Shown here: in pieces, positions 8,457-16,728 of the stretch
Layout of the letters: every line of letters starts with the position of its first letter
How positions within the stretch are numbered: position 1 is the first letter of the stretch
From: Dehalococcoidia bacterium UBA5748
GTDB lineage: Bacteria > Chloroflexota > Dehalococcoidia > Dehalococcoidales > UBA5627
Assembly: GCA_002419135.1 (NCBI GenBank)
Contig: DIFM01000029.1
Location: 1 to 36,359, forward strand
Reading direction: 5' to 3'
Length of the DNA: 36,359 bases
Notes under the pieces: generated by a model
Seen by the model: the letters and a program-made list of their open reading frames with translations, nothing else
The model's database searches: none
What the model was told of the DNA's origin: nothing
Program-made: the position numbers and the translations under genes

Positions 8457-9259
8457 GATGATGCCTTTTTTAGTGACGGACAATGGCCGTCCGCCAATGT
8501 CATACTACTAAACTTTTCATTTTTACTATTTAATTTCCAGAATTTATAAATTGGCATTAATGAATCAAGTAGTTTAATGGTTTTTTCTTCTATCAATATA
8601 ATCTCTTTTGTCATCGTTTGTGCCAATTTAACTATATTATTTTGATTTTGTTCTTTTATAGTATCAGCGCAGTATTTTAAACTCTTATTTATCTTATTTG
8701 CCAAACAGATTAACTGAAAATCATTTAATTCATCCAGATTATTCATATTTCCATAGTGAACAAATTGATTTCTCGATATTTTCGTATTACTAATTATTTT
8801 TTCCAATTCATGAAGTATTTTAGAAACTCCATATTTTTTAACCCAATGGTTATTTTCTATAGTCTTTTTTGACACATCTTTTTCATCAATACCTAGTCGA
8901 AACACACCATTAGTTAATATCAATGCTATATCATATATGCTAACAATACTAACCATATACATATGCCGATGATATTGAATCCAGTCATACTGGGAAATCC
9001 CTTTTTTAGCATAGTGTTTTGGTTTTGGAAAATCTTTAATATATATTATTATATTATTTAACTGTTCTAAAACTTTAACTATATTCGTTGAATAATTAAA
9101 TATGTAGTAATCGTATTGCTGCTCATCTGATAATATTGGGGCTTTTAAATGTCTTTGTTTACTATCCGCAATACAAAGTATCTCAGCAGGCGTTGATGTA
9201 ATTATTGGTATTATTCCATCCAATGTATTTTGAATAAGGATATGATTTTCCAACTTCAA
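8453..9259 (-). CDS. HEPN-like protein, AT-rich, probably acquired
   Basis: The 268-residue protein is largely alpha-helical and low in complexity (rich in Asn, Ile, Lys). Residues about 165-172 read SRNQFVHYG, which fits the R-x4-H motif (R, four residues, H) of HEPN ribonucleases and of Cthe_2314-like HEPN proteins. No membrane segment or signal peptide is seen. The start is TTG at 9259: it is the only usable start codon downstream of the in-frame stop near 9301, and GGGGTGG lies about eight bases upstream. The coding sequence is far more AT-rich than every neighbour, and it points against the flow of the uppS-cdsA and dxr operons. I infer horizontal acquisition. A toxin or antiviral RNase role is possible, but no obvious MNT-type nucleotidyltransferase partner gene is adjacent. 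The family call is tentative. Confidence 0.6.
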   Translation of the reverse strand: MKLENHILIQNTLDGIIPIITSTPAEILCIADSKQRHLKAPILSDEQQYDYYIFNYSTNIVKVLEQLNNIIIYIKDFPKPKHYAKKGISQYDWIQYHRHMYMVSIVSIYDIALILTNGVFRLGIDEKDVSKKTIENNHWVKKYGVSKILHELEKIISNTKISRNQFVHYGNMNNLDELNDFQLICLANKINKSLKYCADTIKEQNQNNIVKLAQTMTKEIILIEEKTIKLLDSLMPIYKFWKLNSKNEKFSSMTLADGHCPSLKKASS

Positions 9260-9399
9260 TTTGTAGCCACCCCAACATGAGTACTTTGCTAAAACAAACT
9301 ATATCTTAATTTTATTGCCTAATTGCTCTATATTCAAGTATATATAAATTATTTTAATTATTAATTAGTATTTAATGTGCAAATGGAAAGGTAAACATC

Positions 9400-9482
9400 G
9401 TGAGCCTGTCGAACCATAGCGGCGGCATAAAATAAACAAGATTTCCATTATAATTTATCGACAGGCCCAGAACGAACGGAAA
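9400..9482. repeat. Inverted repeat of the GAGCCTGTCGA type
   Basis: GAGCCTGTCGA (9402-9412) is mirrored by TCGACAGGCC (9458-9467), and the stretch ends in AACGAACGG. The same words recur at 28483-28505 and 34350-34373. It is a dispersed, hairpin-capable repeat in the gap between the HEPN-like gene and dxr. The 9260-9399 part of that gap is AT-rich and I see no gene in it. Confidence 0.55.
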
Positions 9483-9560
9483 TCTTACCCCCAAGATGAC
9501 AGATAGTGAATTCTTGCTACAACAGTTATCAGTAAAGAAAAGAACCAAGCACTCCACGTT

Positions 9561-9672
9561 TCTCTCCCTTTGGCAAAGGGAGATTAAGAGGGATTTTGGC
9601 AGGTTACCGGAATAGATAGAAAAATATGCATCAAATCTCTCTCACACCCTCTTTTCCAAAGAGGGAAGGTAC
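9561..9672. repeat. Pair of CTCCCTTT/AAAGGGAG-type hairpins
   Basis: TCTCCCTTTGGCAAAGGGAGA is a near-perfect palindrome at the left end. It is followed by AGGGATTTTGGCAG and a second copy-like segment CCCTCTTTTCCAAAGAGGG. A close relative is at 13623-13654. Open reading frames crossing this stretch have repeat-derived sequence and are not genes. Confidence 0.6.
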
Positions 9673-9684
9673 CGCAAATGCTCG

Positions 9685-9797
9685 TGTCATGCTGAATTCG
9701 TGAAGGGCGAATGAAGCATCCGGGGAGGGGTATAAGTTTTTTTGAACCCCACCCCCAAGATTCTTCATCCCGACCAGTCGGGATTCCAGAATGACAG
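9685..9797. repeat. Long imperfect hairpin element
   Basis: The left arm GTCATGCTGAATTCG ... GAAGCATCCGGGGAGGGG pairs imperfectly with the right arm CCCCACCCCCAAGATTC ... GATTCCAGAATGAC, with a short T-rich loop. The right arm contains its own small palindrome, CCCGACCAGTCGGG. Related elements lie at 13521-13776 and 20643-20784. It resembles a small non-coding, MITE-like element; no transposase is visible. Confidence 0.65.
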
Positions 9798-9861
9798 TCT
9801 TTGATAGTAAACAGTGTCAATCAAAAACATCTTCAGCATAGCCTCAAATCCTCAATTGTAG

Positions 9862-9867
9862 TATTAT
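9862..9867 (+). promoter_or_regulatory. Possible -10 element of dxr (near-leaderless)
   Basis: TATTAT lies 9 bases before the dxr ATG (9877). No ribosome site is visible between them, and no good -35 is found at the right distance. If used, transcription would start within a few bases of the start codon. Confidence 0.3.
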
Positions 9868-9876
9868 ATTACTATT

Positions 9877-11019
9877 ATGACTGATTCGATCACCAATCTG
9901 GTTGTTCTGGGTTCCACCGGCTCCATCGGCAGGCAAACGCTCGATGTGGTACGCGCACTGCCCGGCAGATTCAATATAATCGGGCTTGCCGCCGGTGATA
10001 ATACCGCACTCTTAAAAGAGCAAATCAAAGAATTCAATCCGCAATATTACTATCATTCCAATAAAAAAGACCAAACTAATTTTCCAAATCAGCGTTATAT
10101 TAGTATGGAGGAAATGGCTTCCCTGCCGGAAGCAGATACCATCGTGGTAGCAACTCCGGGGGGAGCGGGCTTAAAGCCGACACTGGCAGCGGTCAGAGCC
10201 GGAAAGAAAGTTGCCCTTTCCAACAAGGAATCACTGGTTTCCGCCGGCAGCGTCATTATGCAGGATGCGGCAAAATATAAAGCGGCAATTCTGCCTGTTG
10301 ACAGCGAGCACAGCGCCATCTGGCAGTGTTTCGAGGGTGAGAGCAGGAAATTCGCTAAGATAATACTGACAGCTTCGGGAGGCCCGTTCAGGGGGTATAC
10401 TAAAAAACAGCTTGAAGCAATGACGCCGGAGCAGGCGCTTAAACACCCTTCCTGGAAAATGGGTAAAAAAGTAACTATCGATTCGGCGACGCTCTTTAAC
10501 AAGGGAATGGAGGTTATCGAGGCGCACTGGCTGTTCGGTATCCCCTATGAAGATATCAGCGTGCTGGTACATCCGCAGAGCATCATCCATTCGATGGTGG
10601 AGTTTGCGGACGGCTCTACCAAGGCGCAACTGGGCATTCCCGATATGCGCCTGCCGATTCAGTACGCTCTTACTTATGGCGAACGGGTGAATAACCGGGA
10701 AATACCCCGAATCGACTGGACTAAAATCGATAAACTGGATTTCGAACAGCCCGATATGGAGGCTTTTCCCTGTCTGAAACTGGCAATCGATGCCGGAAAA
10801 GAGGGAGGGACTGCACCGGCGGTATTATGCGCGGCGGATGAAGTTGCCGTATCACTCTTTTTGGCACACCGTATAAAATTCAACCATATCGCTGAGCTGA
10901 TAGCAAGAACTCTGGAAAACCATCAGATTATAAAACAGCCGGCACTGGCAGATATTTACGCTGCAGACGAATGGGCAAGAGAAACGGCTGTCGATTTTGC
11001 AAATAGTTTGGAGAAATAA
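9877..11019 (+). CDS. dxr: 1-deoxy-D-xylulose 5-phosphate reductoisomerase
   Basis: Dxr (IspC) converts DXP to 2-C-methyl-D-erythritol 4-phosphate with NADPH, the committed step of the MEP isoprenoid pathway. The 380-residue protein shows the NADPH loop LGSTGSIGRQTLDVV at residues 10-24, ALSNKESLVSAG, and the metal and substrate residues in LPVDSEHSAIWQCFEG. TASGGPFRG, ATLFNKGMEVIEAHWLFG and VHPQSIIHSMVEF are also conserved. The start is ATG at 9877, eleven codons before the nucleotide-binding loop; no ribosome site precedes it. It overlaps rseP by one base (TAATG). With ispG two genes on, the operon holds two MEP-pathway steps around a membrane protease. Confidence 0.96.
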   Translation: MTDSITNLVVLGSTGSIGRQTLDVVRALPGRFNIIGLAAGDNTALLKEQIKEFNPQYYYHSNKKDQTNFPNQRYISMEEMASLPEADTIVVATPGGAGLKPTLAAVRAGKKVALSNKESLVSAGSVIMQDAAKYKAAILPVDSEHSAIWQCFEGESRKFAKIILTASGGPFRGYTKKQLEAMTPEQALKHPSWKMGKKVTIDSATLFNKGMEVIEAHWLFGIPYEDISVLVHPQSIIHSMVEFADGSTKAQLGIPDMRLPIQYALTYGERVNNREIPRIDWTKIDKLDFEQPDMEAFPCLKLAIDAGKEGGTAPAVLCAADEVAVSLFLAHRIKFNHIAELIARTLENHQIIKQPALADIYAADEWARETAVDFANSLEK

Positions 11020-12266
11020 TGAATATAATTATCGCATTTTTGGCGCTGCTGATTGTAGTATCAGTTGCAGCGCTAATCTATAAATATAACATTTTCAACC
11101 GCCGGGAACTGCCTTTAATGGTAGTGCTTGTTGCCACGCTGGCATATTTTTTACTTGCCATAATTGTCGTAATTGCCGGAGAACTCGCCGGTTCGAACGT
11201 AGTTATACCCGGTGCCGGCACGCTTTCTACCATAGTTGCCTTTTTCTTCGTACTGGCTATTGTGGTTATTGCACACGAACTGGGGCATTTTGCCACTGCC
11301 AAAGCCTGTGACGTTAAAGTCGATGAATTCGGTGTGGGATTCCCGCCGCGAATTATAGCCGTAAAATACGGTGAGACAGAATACTCCTTAAACTGGGTGC
11401 CGCTGGGTGGCTTCACCAAGATGGCAGGAGAGGAAGACCCGAACATAGAACGCAGCCTCGCCTCAAAGAGCATCGGGAAAAGGCTTTTAGTGCTCAGCGC
11501 CGGTTCCATTATGAATTTTATCCTGCCGTTTTTACTGCTTACAACGGCTTTTATGATTCCACACGATATCGTTACCGGTAATGTGACTGTTGCCGAAGTG
11601 GTCAGTAACTCTCCGGCAGAAACAGCCGGAATTGTTGCCGGCGATAACATTCTTGAGATAAACGGCAAGCCTATCAACAACACAGCAGATGTCAGCCGCT
11701 ATATACAAATGTACCTCGGAAACGAAATGAGCATCCTTTTGGAGCGCAGCGACGGCTCTACCGAATTAGTTACCGTCGTCCCCAGATGGAATCCGCCTCC
11801 GGGTGACGGCTCGGTCGGTTTTTCCATCAGGACGGAGAATGCCGCCATAGAAAAAGAGAGCTATAATCCCTGGATGGCATTCAAAAAGGGAGGCACAGAA
11901 GCATTCGAAACTATGGTGCTTTTTAAAAACGGCATCCTCAGTATGTTCATCGGCACCAGTACTACGGCAGATTTGGTGGGGCCGGTCGGCATTGCGCAGA
12001 TTACGGGTCAGGTGGCACAAGCCGGCATCAGCCCGCTGCTGGAATGGACGGCTTTCTTCAGCTTAAATCTGGCAATCATTAACCTGCTGCCATTGCCGGC
12101 TCTGGACGGTGGCAGAATTATCTTTGTGCTTTTGGAGTGGCTCCGCCGCGGTAAAAAGGTGGCTCCCGAAACAGAGGGGAAAATACACTTTCTGGGCTTT
12201 GCCCTGTTGATTATGCTGATGGTAGCTATCACTTTCCAGGATATCGGGCGTATAATAGGCGAATAA
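11019..12266 (+). CDS. rseP: RIP metalloprotease RseP/RasP (site-2 protease)
   Basis: This is an intramembrane zinc protease that cleaves membrane-bound regulators, such as anti-sigma factors, after a first cut. The zinc site HELGH is at residues 86-90, the PDZ domain at about 195-265 (VVSNSPAETAGIVAGDNILEI), and the second zinc motif is LPLPALDGGRI near residue 360. At 415 residues it is longer at the front than E. coli RseP, where HEFGH lies near residue 22. The extra 60 or so residues form two hydrophobic segments (about 3-20 and 33-54), which keep the topology of the catalytic helices. The start ATG overlaps the dxr stop. Genes dxr-rseP are commonly neighbours in bacteria. Its natural substrates cannot be read from this window. 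Confidence 0.93.
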   Translation: MNIIIAFLALLIVVSVAALIYKYNIFNRRELPLMVVLVATLAYFLLAIIVVIAGELAGSNVVIPGAGTLSTIVAFFFVLAIVVIAHELGHFATAKACDVKVDEFGVGFPPRIIAVKYGETEYSLNWVPLGGFTKMAGEEDPNIERSLASKSIGKRLLVLSAGSIMNFILPFLLLTTAFMIPHDIVTGNVTVAEVVSNSPAETAGIVAGDNILEINGKPINNTADVSRYIQMYLGNEMSILLERSDGSTELVTVVPRWNPPPGDGSVGFSIRTENAAIEKESYNPWMAFKKGGTEAFETMVLFKNGILSMFIGTSTTADLVGPVGIAQITGQVAQAGISPLLEWTAFFSLNLAIINLLPLPALDGGRIIFVLLEWLRRGKKVAPETEGKIHFLGFALLIMLMVAITFQDIGRIIGE

Positions 12267-12272
12267 AGGATA

Positions 12273-13328
12273 ATGATGATACAACGCAGAATTTCCAAAG
12301 CAATCAGAATAGGTGATGTCATAGTAGGCGGCAATGCCCCCATAGCGGTGCAATCGATGACCAAAACCGACACACGAGATGTGGCTTCGACTGTAAGGCA
12401 GATTAAAGAATTGGAGGATTGCGGTTGTGAAATCATCCGCTCGGCGGTTCCCGATATGGAAGCGGCTCTGGCTCTGGCTGAAATAAGGAAACAAATAAAG
12501 ATTCCGCTGGTAGCGGATATACATTTTGACTACAGATTGGCGCTGCAAGCTATCGAATCGGGAATAGACGGATTGCGCCTCAACCCGGGAAACATCAGTG
12601 AGCCGGATAAAGTGGCTGCCGTTGTAAAAGCAGCTAAAGAGAGGGGGATTCCCATCCGCATCGGTGTCAATGCCGGCAGTCTGCCCCACGACATAGACCC
12701 GAAGCTCTCCACTGCCCAAAAGATGGTCGTTGCCGCCATAAGGCATATAAAACTGCTTGAAGACAGAGATTTCGATTTAATAAAGGTTTCGCTAAAGGCT
12801 TTCGACGTGCCGACCACCATCGAGGCTTATAAAGACATTGCCGGAAAAATCCCCTATCCGCTGCATATAGGGATTACCGAATCGGGGCCTGCAAAAAGCG
12901 GCATTATCCGCAGTGTTGCCGGTATCAGCCCCCTGCTGTATATGGGCATCGGGGATACGATACGCGTATCGCTTTCGACCAATCCTGTTGAAGAAGTAGT
13001 TACCGCTTACGAGATACTTAAGAGCCTGAACCTAAGACAATACAGCCCGGCGCTGGTCAGTTGCCCCACCTGCGGCAGAACAGAGGTTAATTTAATCGAG
13101 ATTGTTAAACAGGTAGAGGAAAGACTGGCGAAGGTCAATAAACCGATAAAGGTCGCTGTAATGGGTTGTGTTGTCAACGGTCCCGGCGAAGCCAAAGATG
13201 CCGATATCGGTATCGCCTGCGGTAAAGGCAAGGGAATTCTCTTTAAAAAGGGCGAAAAGATTGGCGTGGTGGACGAAAAAGACTTCGTGGATGTGCTGAT
13301 GAGAGAAGTGGAGGGATTCGAGGGATAG
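12273..13328 (+). CDS. ispG: 4-hydroxy-3-methylbut-2-en-1-yl diphosphate synthase
   Basis: IspG (GcpE) is a [4Fe-4S] enzyme that reductively opens MEcPP to HMBPP, the penultimate step of the MEP pathway. Of 351 residues, the N-terminal TIM barrel begins IRIGDVIVGGNAPIAVQSMTK, with IRSAVPDME, LVADIHFDYRLAL and LRLNPGNI. The C-terminal domain binds the cluster: Cys264, Cys267 (SCPTCGR) and Cys299 (GCVVNGPGE), matching the C-x2-C-x31-C family spacing. Two adjacent ATG codons (12273 and 12276) can serve as start. It follows rseP by six bases and completes the dxr-rseP-ispG operon. Confidence 0.96.
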   Translation: MMIQRRISKAIRIGDVIVGGNAPIAVQSMTKTDTRDVASTVRQIKELEDCGCEIIRSAVPDMEAALALAEIRKQIKIPLVADIHFDYRLALQAIESGIDGLRLNPGNISEPDKVAAVVKAAKERGIPIRIGVNAGSLPHDIDPKLSTAQKMVVAAIRHIKLLEDRDFDLIKVSLKAFDVPTTIEAYKDIAGKIPYPLHIGITESGPAKSGIIRSVAGISPLLYMGIGDTIRVSLSTNPVEEVVTAYEILKSLNLRQYSPALVSCPTCGRTEVNLIEIVKQVEERLAKVNKPIKVAVMGCVVNGPGEAKDADIGIACGKGKGILFKKGEKIGVVDEKDFVDVLMREVEGFEG

Positions 13329-13346
13329 AAGATACTGTAAACAATT

Positions 13347-13453
13347 CCCTCATCCGCTATCCCGACAAATCGGGATAGCACCTTCCCCCGAGGGAAGGCG
13401 TTTTTAGGCTTCCCCAAGGGGAAGCTGTCGAGGTAAACGAGACTGGTGAGGGT
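13347..13453. repeat. Dispersed repeat with CCCTCATC / GGTGAGGG ends
   Basis: About 107 bases begin CCCTCATCCGCTATCCCGA and end GACTGGTGAGGG, so the ends are inverted repeats. Inside are two short palindromes (CTATCCCGACAAATCGGGATAG and CTTCCCCAAGGGGAAG, described in part). Copies are at 26319-26397 and, cut short, at 28616-28672. Confidence 0.7.
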
Positions 13454-13468
13454 AAATAAATAATAATT

Positions 13469-13494
13469 GGGGGTGACTAATGGTCTCCCCTACG
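13469..13494. repeat. Short repeat GGGGGTGACTAATGGTCTCCCC
   Basis: This degenerate palindrome is related to the stretch at 22973-23000 (GGGGCGACCAATGGTCGCCC). The rest of 13329-13842 holds other repeats and no gene that I can support. Confidence 0.5.
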
Positions 13495-13520
13495 GTGTTA
13501 AAGACGAAAGGTACACTAAA

Positions 13521-13776
13521 CTGTCACTCTGAGCAAAGCGAAGAGTCTAAGACTTATCGATAACTCTTAAATTTTTCTCCTGATAAATCGAGCCGCTGCC
13601 GCAAAGTCTTTTCTATCTTAAATCCCTCTCAATCTCCCTTTGCAAAGGGAGAAATGATTATTATGTCAACTTGTTGCATTTAAATCGGTAGAAATTACAT
13701 TATCCTCACAAAGACAAATTTTTACCCCCCCCCAAGATTCTTCGGTCCCGACGAGCCGTGACCTCCAGAATGACAA
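13521..13776. repeat. Composite hairpin repeat (arms split by another repeat)
   Basis: A left arm CTGTCACTCTGAGCAAAGCG (13521-13540) and a right arm CCAAGATTCTTCGGTCCCG ... TCCAGAATGAC (13732-13774) are the two halves of the element seen whole at 9685-9797 and 20643-20784. Between them lies a CTCCCTTTGCAAAGGGAG palindrome (13623-13654), apparently a nested insertion. Confidence 0.55.
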
Positions 13777-13841
13777 TCAGTGTAAATAATCCACAAAAAC
13801 AAACAATCCGCAAACAAGGGACTGGCAAATTTCAATGCAAT

Positions 13842-13871
13842 GTGGTTTAATTCATATCTGTAGTTTATAAT
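13842..13871 (+). promoter_or_regulatory. TATAAT promoter element before the small membrane gene and proS
   Basis: A consensus TATAAT at 13866-13871 ends nine bases before the ATG at 13881. The upstream hexamers (around 13842-13848) are poor -35 matches. The predicted transcription start is at 13877-13879, so the mRNA would be leaderless or nearly so; no ribosome site lies before the ATG. Confidence 0.5.
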
Positions 13872-13880
13872 AACAGATAT

Positions 13881-14273
13881 ATGGAAGAACAAGCGTTAGA
13901 AAAAGACCGTCAGCCTTCGTACGGCTGGATGCCTTTAACCGCGGGAATACTCAGCATCTTCTCGGGGATTGTCGGCATTATCGCTACGGCTTTCGTAATT
14001 ACCGTCAGCGTCGCTTTCGGTGCTGAGATAGCTGCCGAGGTTATGTCTTCGTTCGGTGTATGGGACATCGGCATTCCCTTAACAGTAATCTGGTTGGTCG
14101 CCATACCGCTATTGGTTGTCAGCCTGCTTTCTATCATCGGAGGCTCTTTTGCCATCAACAAAAAGAACTGGGTGATGGCGTTAATCGGAGCGGTTTTTGC
14201 CGTCATACCAACTCAATTAATCGGCATAGTAGCCTTAATTCTGATAGTTATTTCTAAAAAGGAGTTCAAATAA
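13881..14273 (+). CDS. Small integral membrane protein, four predicted helices
   Basis: The family is not recognised. The 130-residue protein has a short charged N-terminus (MEEQALEKDRQPSYGW), then hydrophobic segments at about 18-40, 60-68 (weak), 70-90 and 100-125, and ends with KKEFK. It resembles the DUF4064-like or 'DUF308-like' small membrane proteins in general style only. It lies six bases before proS and shares its promoter, so it is probably co-transcribed. A TATAAT box nine bases upstream and the lack of a ribosome site suggest leaderless translation. The coding strand reads cleanly from 13881 with base composition like its neighbours, which supports a real gene. Confidence 0.7.
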   Translation: MEEQALEKDRQPSYGWMPLTAGILSIFSGIVGIIATAFVITVSVAFGAEIAAEVMSSFGVWDIGIPLTVIWLVAIPLLVVSLLSIIGGSFAINKKNWVMALIGAVFAVIPTQLIGIVALILIVISKKEFK

Positions 14274-14279
14274 AACCAT

Positions 14280-15980
14280 ATGCGCCTATCACAGTTATTC
14301 GGGAAAACCCAGAGAGAGATTCCGGCGGATGCCGATACCATTAGCCATCAATTGATGCTGAGAGCAGGAATGATACGCCAGTTGACGGCGGGTGTTTATT
14401 CATATCTGCCGATTGCTCTCCGTTCAATGCGTAAAATAGAAAACATCATCAGAGACGAGATGAATAAGGCAGGCGGGCAGGAAATATGCATGCCGGTACT
14501 GCAGCCTATCGAGTTGTGGGAAAAATCCGGCAGAGGCGCCAGCTTCGGCAAAAACCTGTTCCGGCTTTTCGACCGCAAGGAGCGCGAACTGGCGCTCGGG
14601 CCCACCCATGAAGAAGTTGTAACCGACCTGGTCGGGCGCAGCGTACAGAGTTACCGCGATTTACCTCTGCTGTTATATCAAATACAAACCAAATTCCGCG
14701 ACGAACCCCGACCGCGCGGCGGATTGGTGCGCGTGCGCGAGTTCGTTATGAAAGACCTCTACAGCTTCGATACAGATGCCGAGGGGCTGGATATCAGTTA
14801 CCGGAAGATGGTTAACGCCTATAAAAATATCTTTTCGAGGTGTGGACTTCCGGTAATTATGATAGAAGCCGACAGCGGGGCCATCGGAGGCAAGGATTCG
14901 AATGAGTTTATGGCTATATCCGAGATGGGAGAGGATGAAATTATCTACTGCGAAAGCTGCGGCAAAGCTGCCAACGCCGAAAAGGCAAGGAGTATTAAAG
15001 CAAAAGCCGACAACAGCGAACCACGGCCGATGGAAGAGGTTTCAACTCCCGGATGCAAGACTATCGATGAAGTATGCCACTATTTGAAACTCGACCCGGT
15101 TAATACTATAAAAGCCGTCTTCTATATGGCTGACGATGAATTTATTTTTGTCTGCATACGCGGAGATATAGATGTTAACGAGGTAAAATTAAAGAACAGT
15201 TTGCATTGCTCTGATTTAAGGCTGGCTACCGAAGAAGAGGTTGCCGCTGCCGGTATTACTGCCGGATTTGCCTCCCCGATCGGGTTAAAGAATATAAAAA
15301 CAGTAGTCGATGAATCGATTGCTTCAGGCACCAACTTCGTAGCCGGAGGCAATAAATACGACACCCATATTAAAAACGTCAATTTCCCGAGGGATTTTAA
15401 AGCCGATATAATTGCGGATATTGCACTGGCGGCAGCCGGCGACGGCTGTATACACTGCGGCGCCAAACTGCTGGCAACACGCGGCGTGGAAGTGGGGCAT
15501 GTCTTTAAACTGGGGACTTTCTTAAGCGAAAAAATGGGGGCATATTATATCGATGCCAACGGGGATTCTAAACCAATCGTAATGGGCTGCTACGGTATCG
15601 GCATAGGCAGGCTTATGGCAGCCGCTGTTGAAATCAATCATGATGATAAGGGAATTATCTGGCCAAAAAATATCGCTCCCTACCAGATATACCTGTGTCC
15701 TTTGTTTTTAGAAAATCCACTGGTAACCGAAAAAGCAGAAAGCCTCTATAGGGAACTGCAGGAAATGGAAATGGAAGTGCTTTACGACGACCGCAACGAA
15801 TCGACCGGCATCAAATTCAACGATGCCGACCTTCTGGGTATTCCGTTGCGTATCACCGTTAGCCCGCGCTCGCTGGAAAAAGGCTGCATCGAAGTAAAGT
15901 GGCGCTCGGAAAAGCAATCCGAACTGGTTGCGTTAGATAAAGCAATCGAAAAGATTAAAGATATGATAACCGGGAAATAA
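14280..15980 (+). CDS. proS: Prolyl-tRNA synthetase (bacterial type)
   Basis: ProRS, 566 residues, charges tRNA-Pro. The class II core opens with MRLSQLFGKTQREIPADAD and SHQLMLRAGMIRQLTAGVYS. Motif 2 appears as KFRDEPRPRGGLVRVREFVMKD (quoted in part: RDEPRPRGGLVRVREF), and motif 3 as GCYGIGIGRLMAAAVE. An editing (INS, YbaK-like) domain of about 180 residues is inserted at about 225-405, with CHYLKLDPVNTIKAVFY and AGGNKYDTHIKNVNF. The C-terminal anticodon domain begins near IAPYQIYLCPL. This is the bacterial-type enzyme, not the archaeal type. The start ATG at 14280 matches the family N-terminus; AAGGAG lies rather far upstream (about 16 bases), inside the preceding gene. Confidence 0.96.
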   Translation: MRLSQLFGKTQREIPADADTISHQLMLRAGMIRQLTAGVYSYLPIALRSMRKIENIIRDEMNKAGGQEICMPVLQPIELWEKSGRGASFGKNLFRLFDRKERELALGPTHEEVVTDLVGRSVQSYRDLPLLLYQIQTKFRDEPRPRGGLVRVREFVMKDLYSFDTDAEGLDISYRKMVNAYKNIFSRCGLPVIMIEADSGAIGGKDSNEFMAISEMGEDEIIYCESCGKAANAEKARSIKAKADNSEPRPMEEVSTPGCKTIDEVCHYLKLDPVNTIKAVFYMADDEFIFVCIRGDIDVNEVKLKNSLHCSDLRLATEEEVAAAGITAGFASPIGLKNIKTVVDESIASGTNFVAGGNKYDTHIKNVNFPRDFKADIIADIALAAAGDGCIHCGAKLLATRGVEVGHVFKLGTFLSEKMGAYYIDANGDSKPIVMGCYGIGIGRLMAAAVEINHDDKGIIWPKNIAPYQIYLCPLFLENPLVTEKAESLYRELQEMEMEVLYDDRNESTGIKFNDADLLGIPLRITVSPRSLEKGCIEVKWRSEKQSELVALDKAIEKIKDMITGK

Positions 15981-16058
15981 TAACACGGCATTTAGACTAT
16001 GCTTTGCCGGTAAAAATTAAAAAGATAACTTTAACAGAACAAAGAAGGATGGTTAAAA

Positions 16059-16532
16059 ATGTTTTCTAAAATGCGAAAAATTATCATTTCTTCCATAGCC
16101 GGAGCACTCGGAATCGGCATTGCCGGCGTGCTTTTTGCTTATCTTATGGATATGGAGGAGGGAAGTACCTGGTTATGGATACTGGGATGGCTTCTAATAG
16201 GCCTTATTATCAACGTTACCATCGGCTTTACCCTCGGCAGCAAAAAAATCACCAATTTTGCTATGTGGGGAGTCGTGGCAGGCGTTGTCGGCGGTTTTCT
16301 GTCCGCTGACGCCAGCTATGAACTGTGGATGAAAATAGGCATTATCGGGCTGGCTCTCGGTATCGGTATAGGAGCAGCCGGCGCTTCCTTTACGCCTGAA
16401 GCACCCAAAACAGACAAAAAAACCGAGCCCCAGAAAAAAGATGACAGAACCATCACCTGTGATGAATGCGGCGCTCTGGTTGCCGAAGACGATTGCTATT
16501 GCCACGAATGCGGCACCGAATTCGAAGAATAG
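16059..16532 (+). CDS. Membrane protein with C-terminal zinc ribbon
   Basis: The exact family is unknown. The 157-residue protein has hydrophobic segments at about 8-32, 40-60, 68-82 and 90-112, separated by Gly-rich turns. A charged linker (PKTDKKTEPQKKDDR) and a zinc ribbon at the end follow: CDECGALVAEDDCYCHECG holds two CxxC knuckles. Such ribbons bind one zinc and often mediate protein contacts; the role here is not known. It has a good ribosome site (AGAAGGATGG) and its own spacing of 78 bases from proS. A strong hairpin follows at 16565-16596. The call of a real gene is firm from the ordered architecture; function is open. Confidence 0.75.
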   Translation: MFSKMRKIIISSIAGALGIGIAGVLFAYLMDMEEGSTWLWILGWLLIGLIINVTIGFTLGSKKITNFAMWGVVAGVVGGFLSADASYELWMKIGIIGLALGIGIGAAGASFTPEAPKTDKKTEPQKKDDRTITCDECGALVAEDDCYCHECGTEFEE

Positions 16533-16564
16533 CCCCGTTAAAAGCATTGAAATCGATGCATAAA

Positions 16565-16596
16565 CAGAGAAGCCGCTAAAATAAGCGGCTTCTCTG
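16565..16596 (+). terminator. Hairpin after the zinc-ribbon gene, terminator-like
   Basis: A perfect 13-base-pair stem CAGAGAAGCCGCT / AGCGGCTTCTCTG has a six-base loop (AAAATA). It lies 32 bases after the stop codon. No U-run follows on the plus strand, so it may be a transcript end stabiliser rather than a full intrinsic terminator. Confidence 0.5.
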
Positions 16597-16728
16597 CATT
16601 GAAAAAGGAACAAGCATAAAAATGCCCGTCCTTCATCATTATATCAGGCAATAAAAATATTTCTTCCACTTATTCCCACACCCCGGATGTTGAAATCAAA
16701 ATGTGTACTGAAGTCTCTTGGAGAGAAT

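Noticed and set aside
9584..9820. Minus-strand open reading frame of 78 codons
   Set aside because: Entirely within the repeat cluster before dxr; its peptide repeats the same repeat-derived words as at 20557-20811.
9260..9876. CRISPR-like array in the repeat-rich gap
   Set aside because: Repeats are different from each other, palindromic in pairs and not regularly spaced; no cas gene is near.
12063..12746. Minus-strand frame (227 codons) opposite rseP-ispG
   Set aside because: Spans two confident genes on the other strand; a codon-bias shadow.
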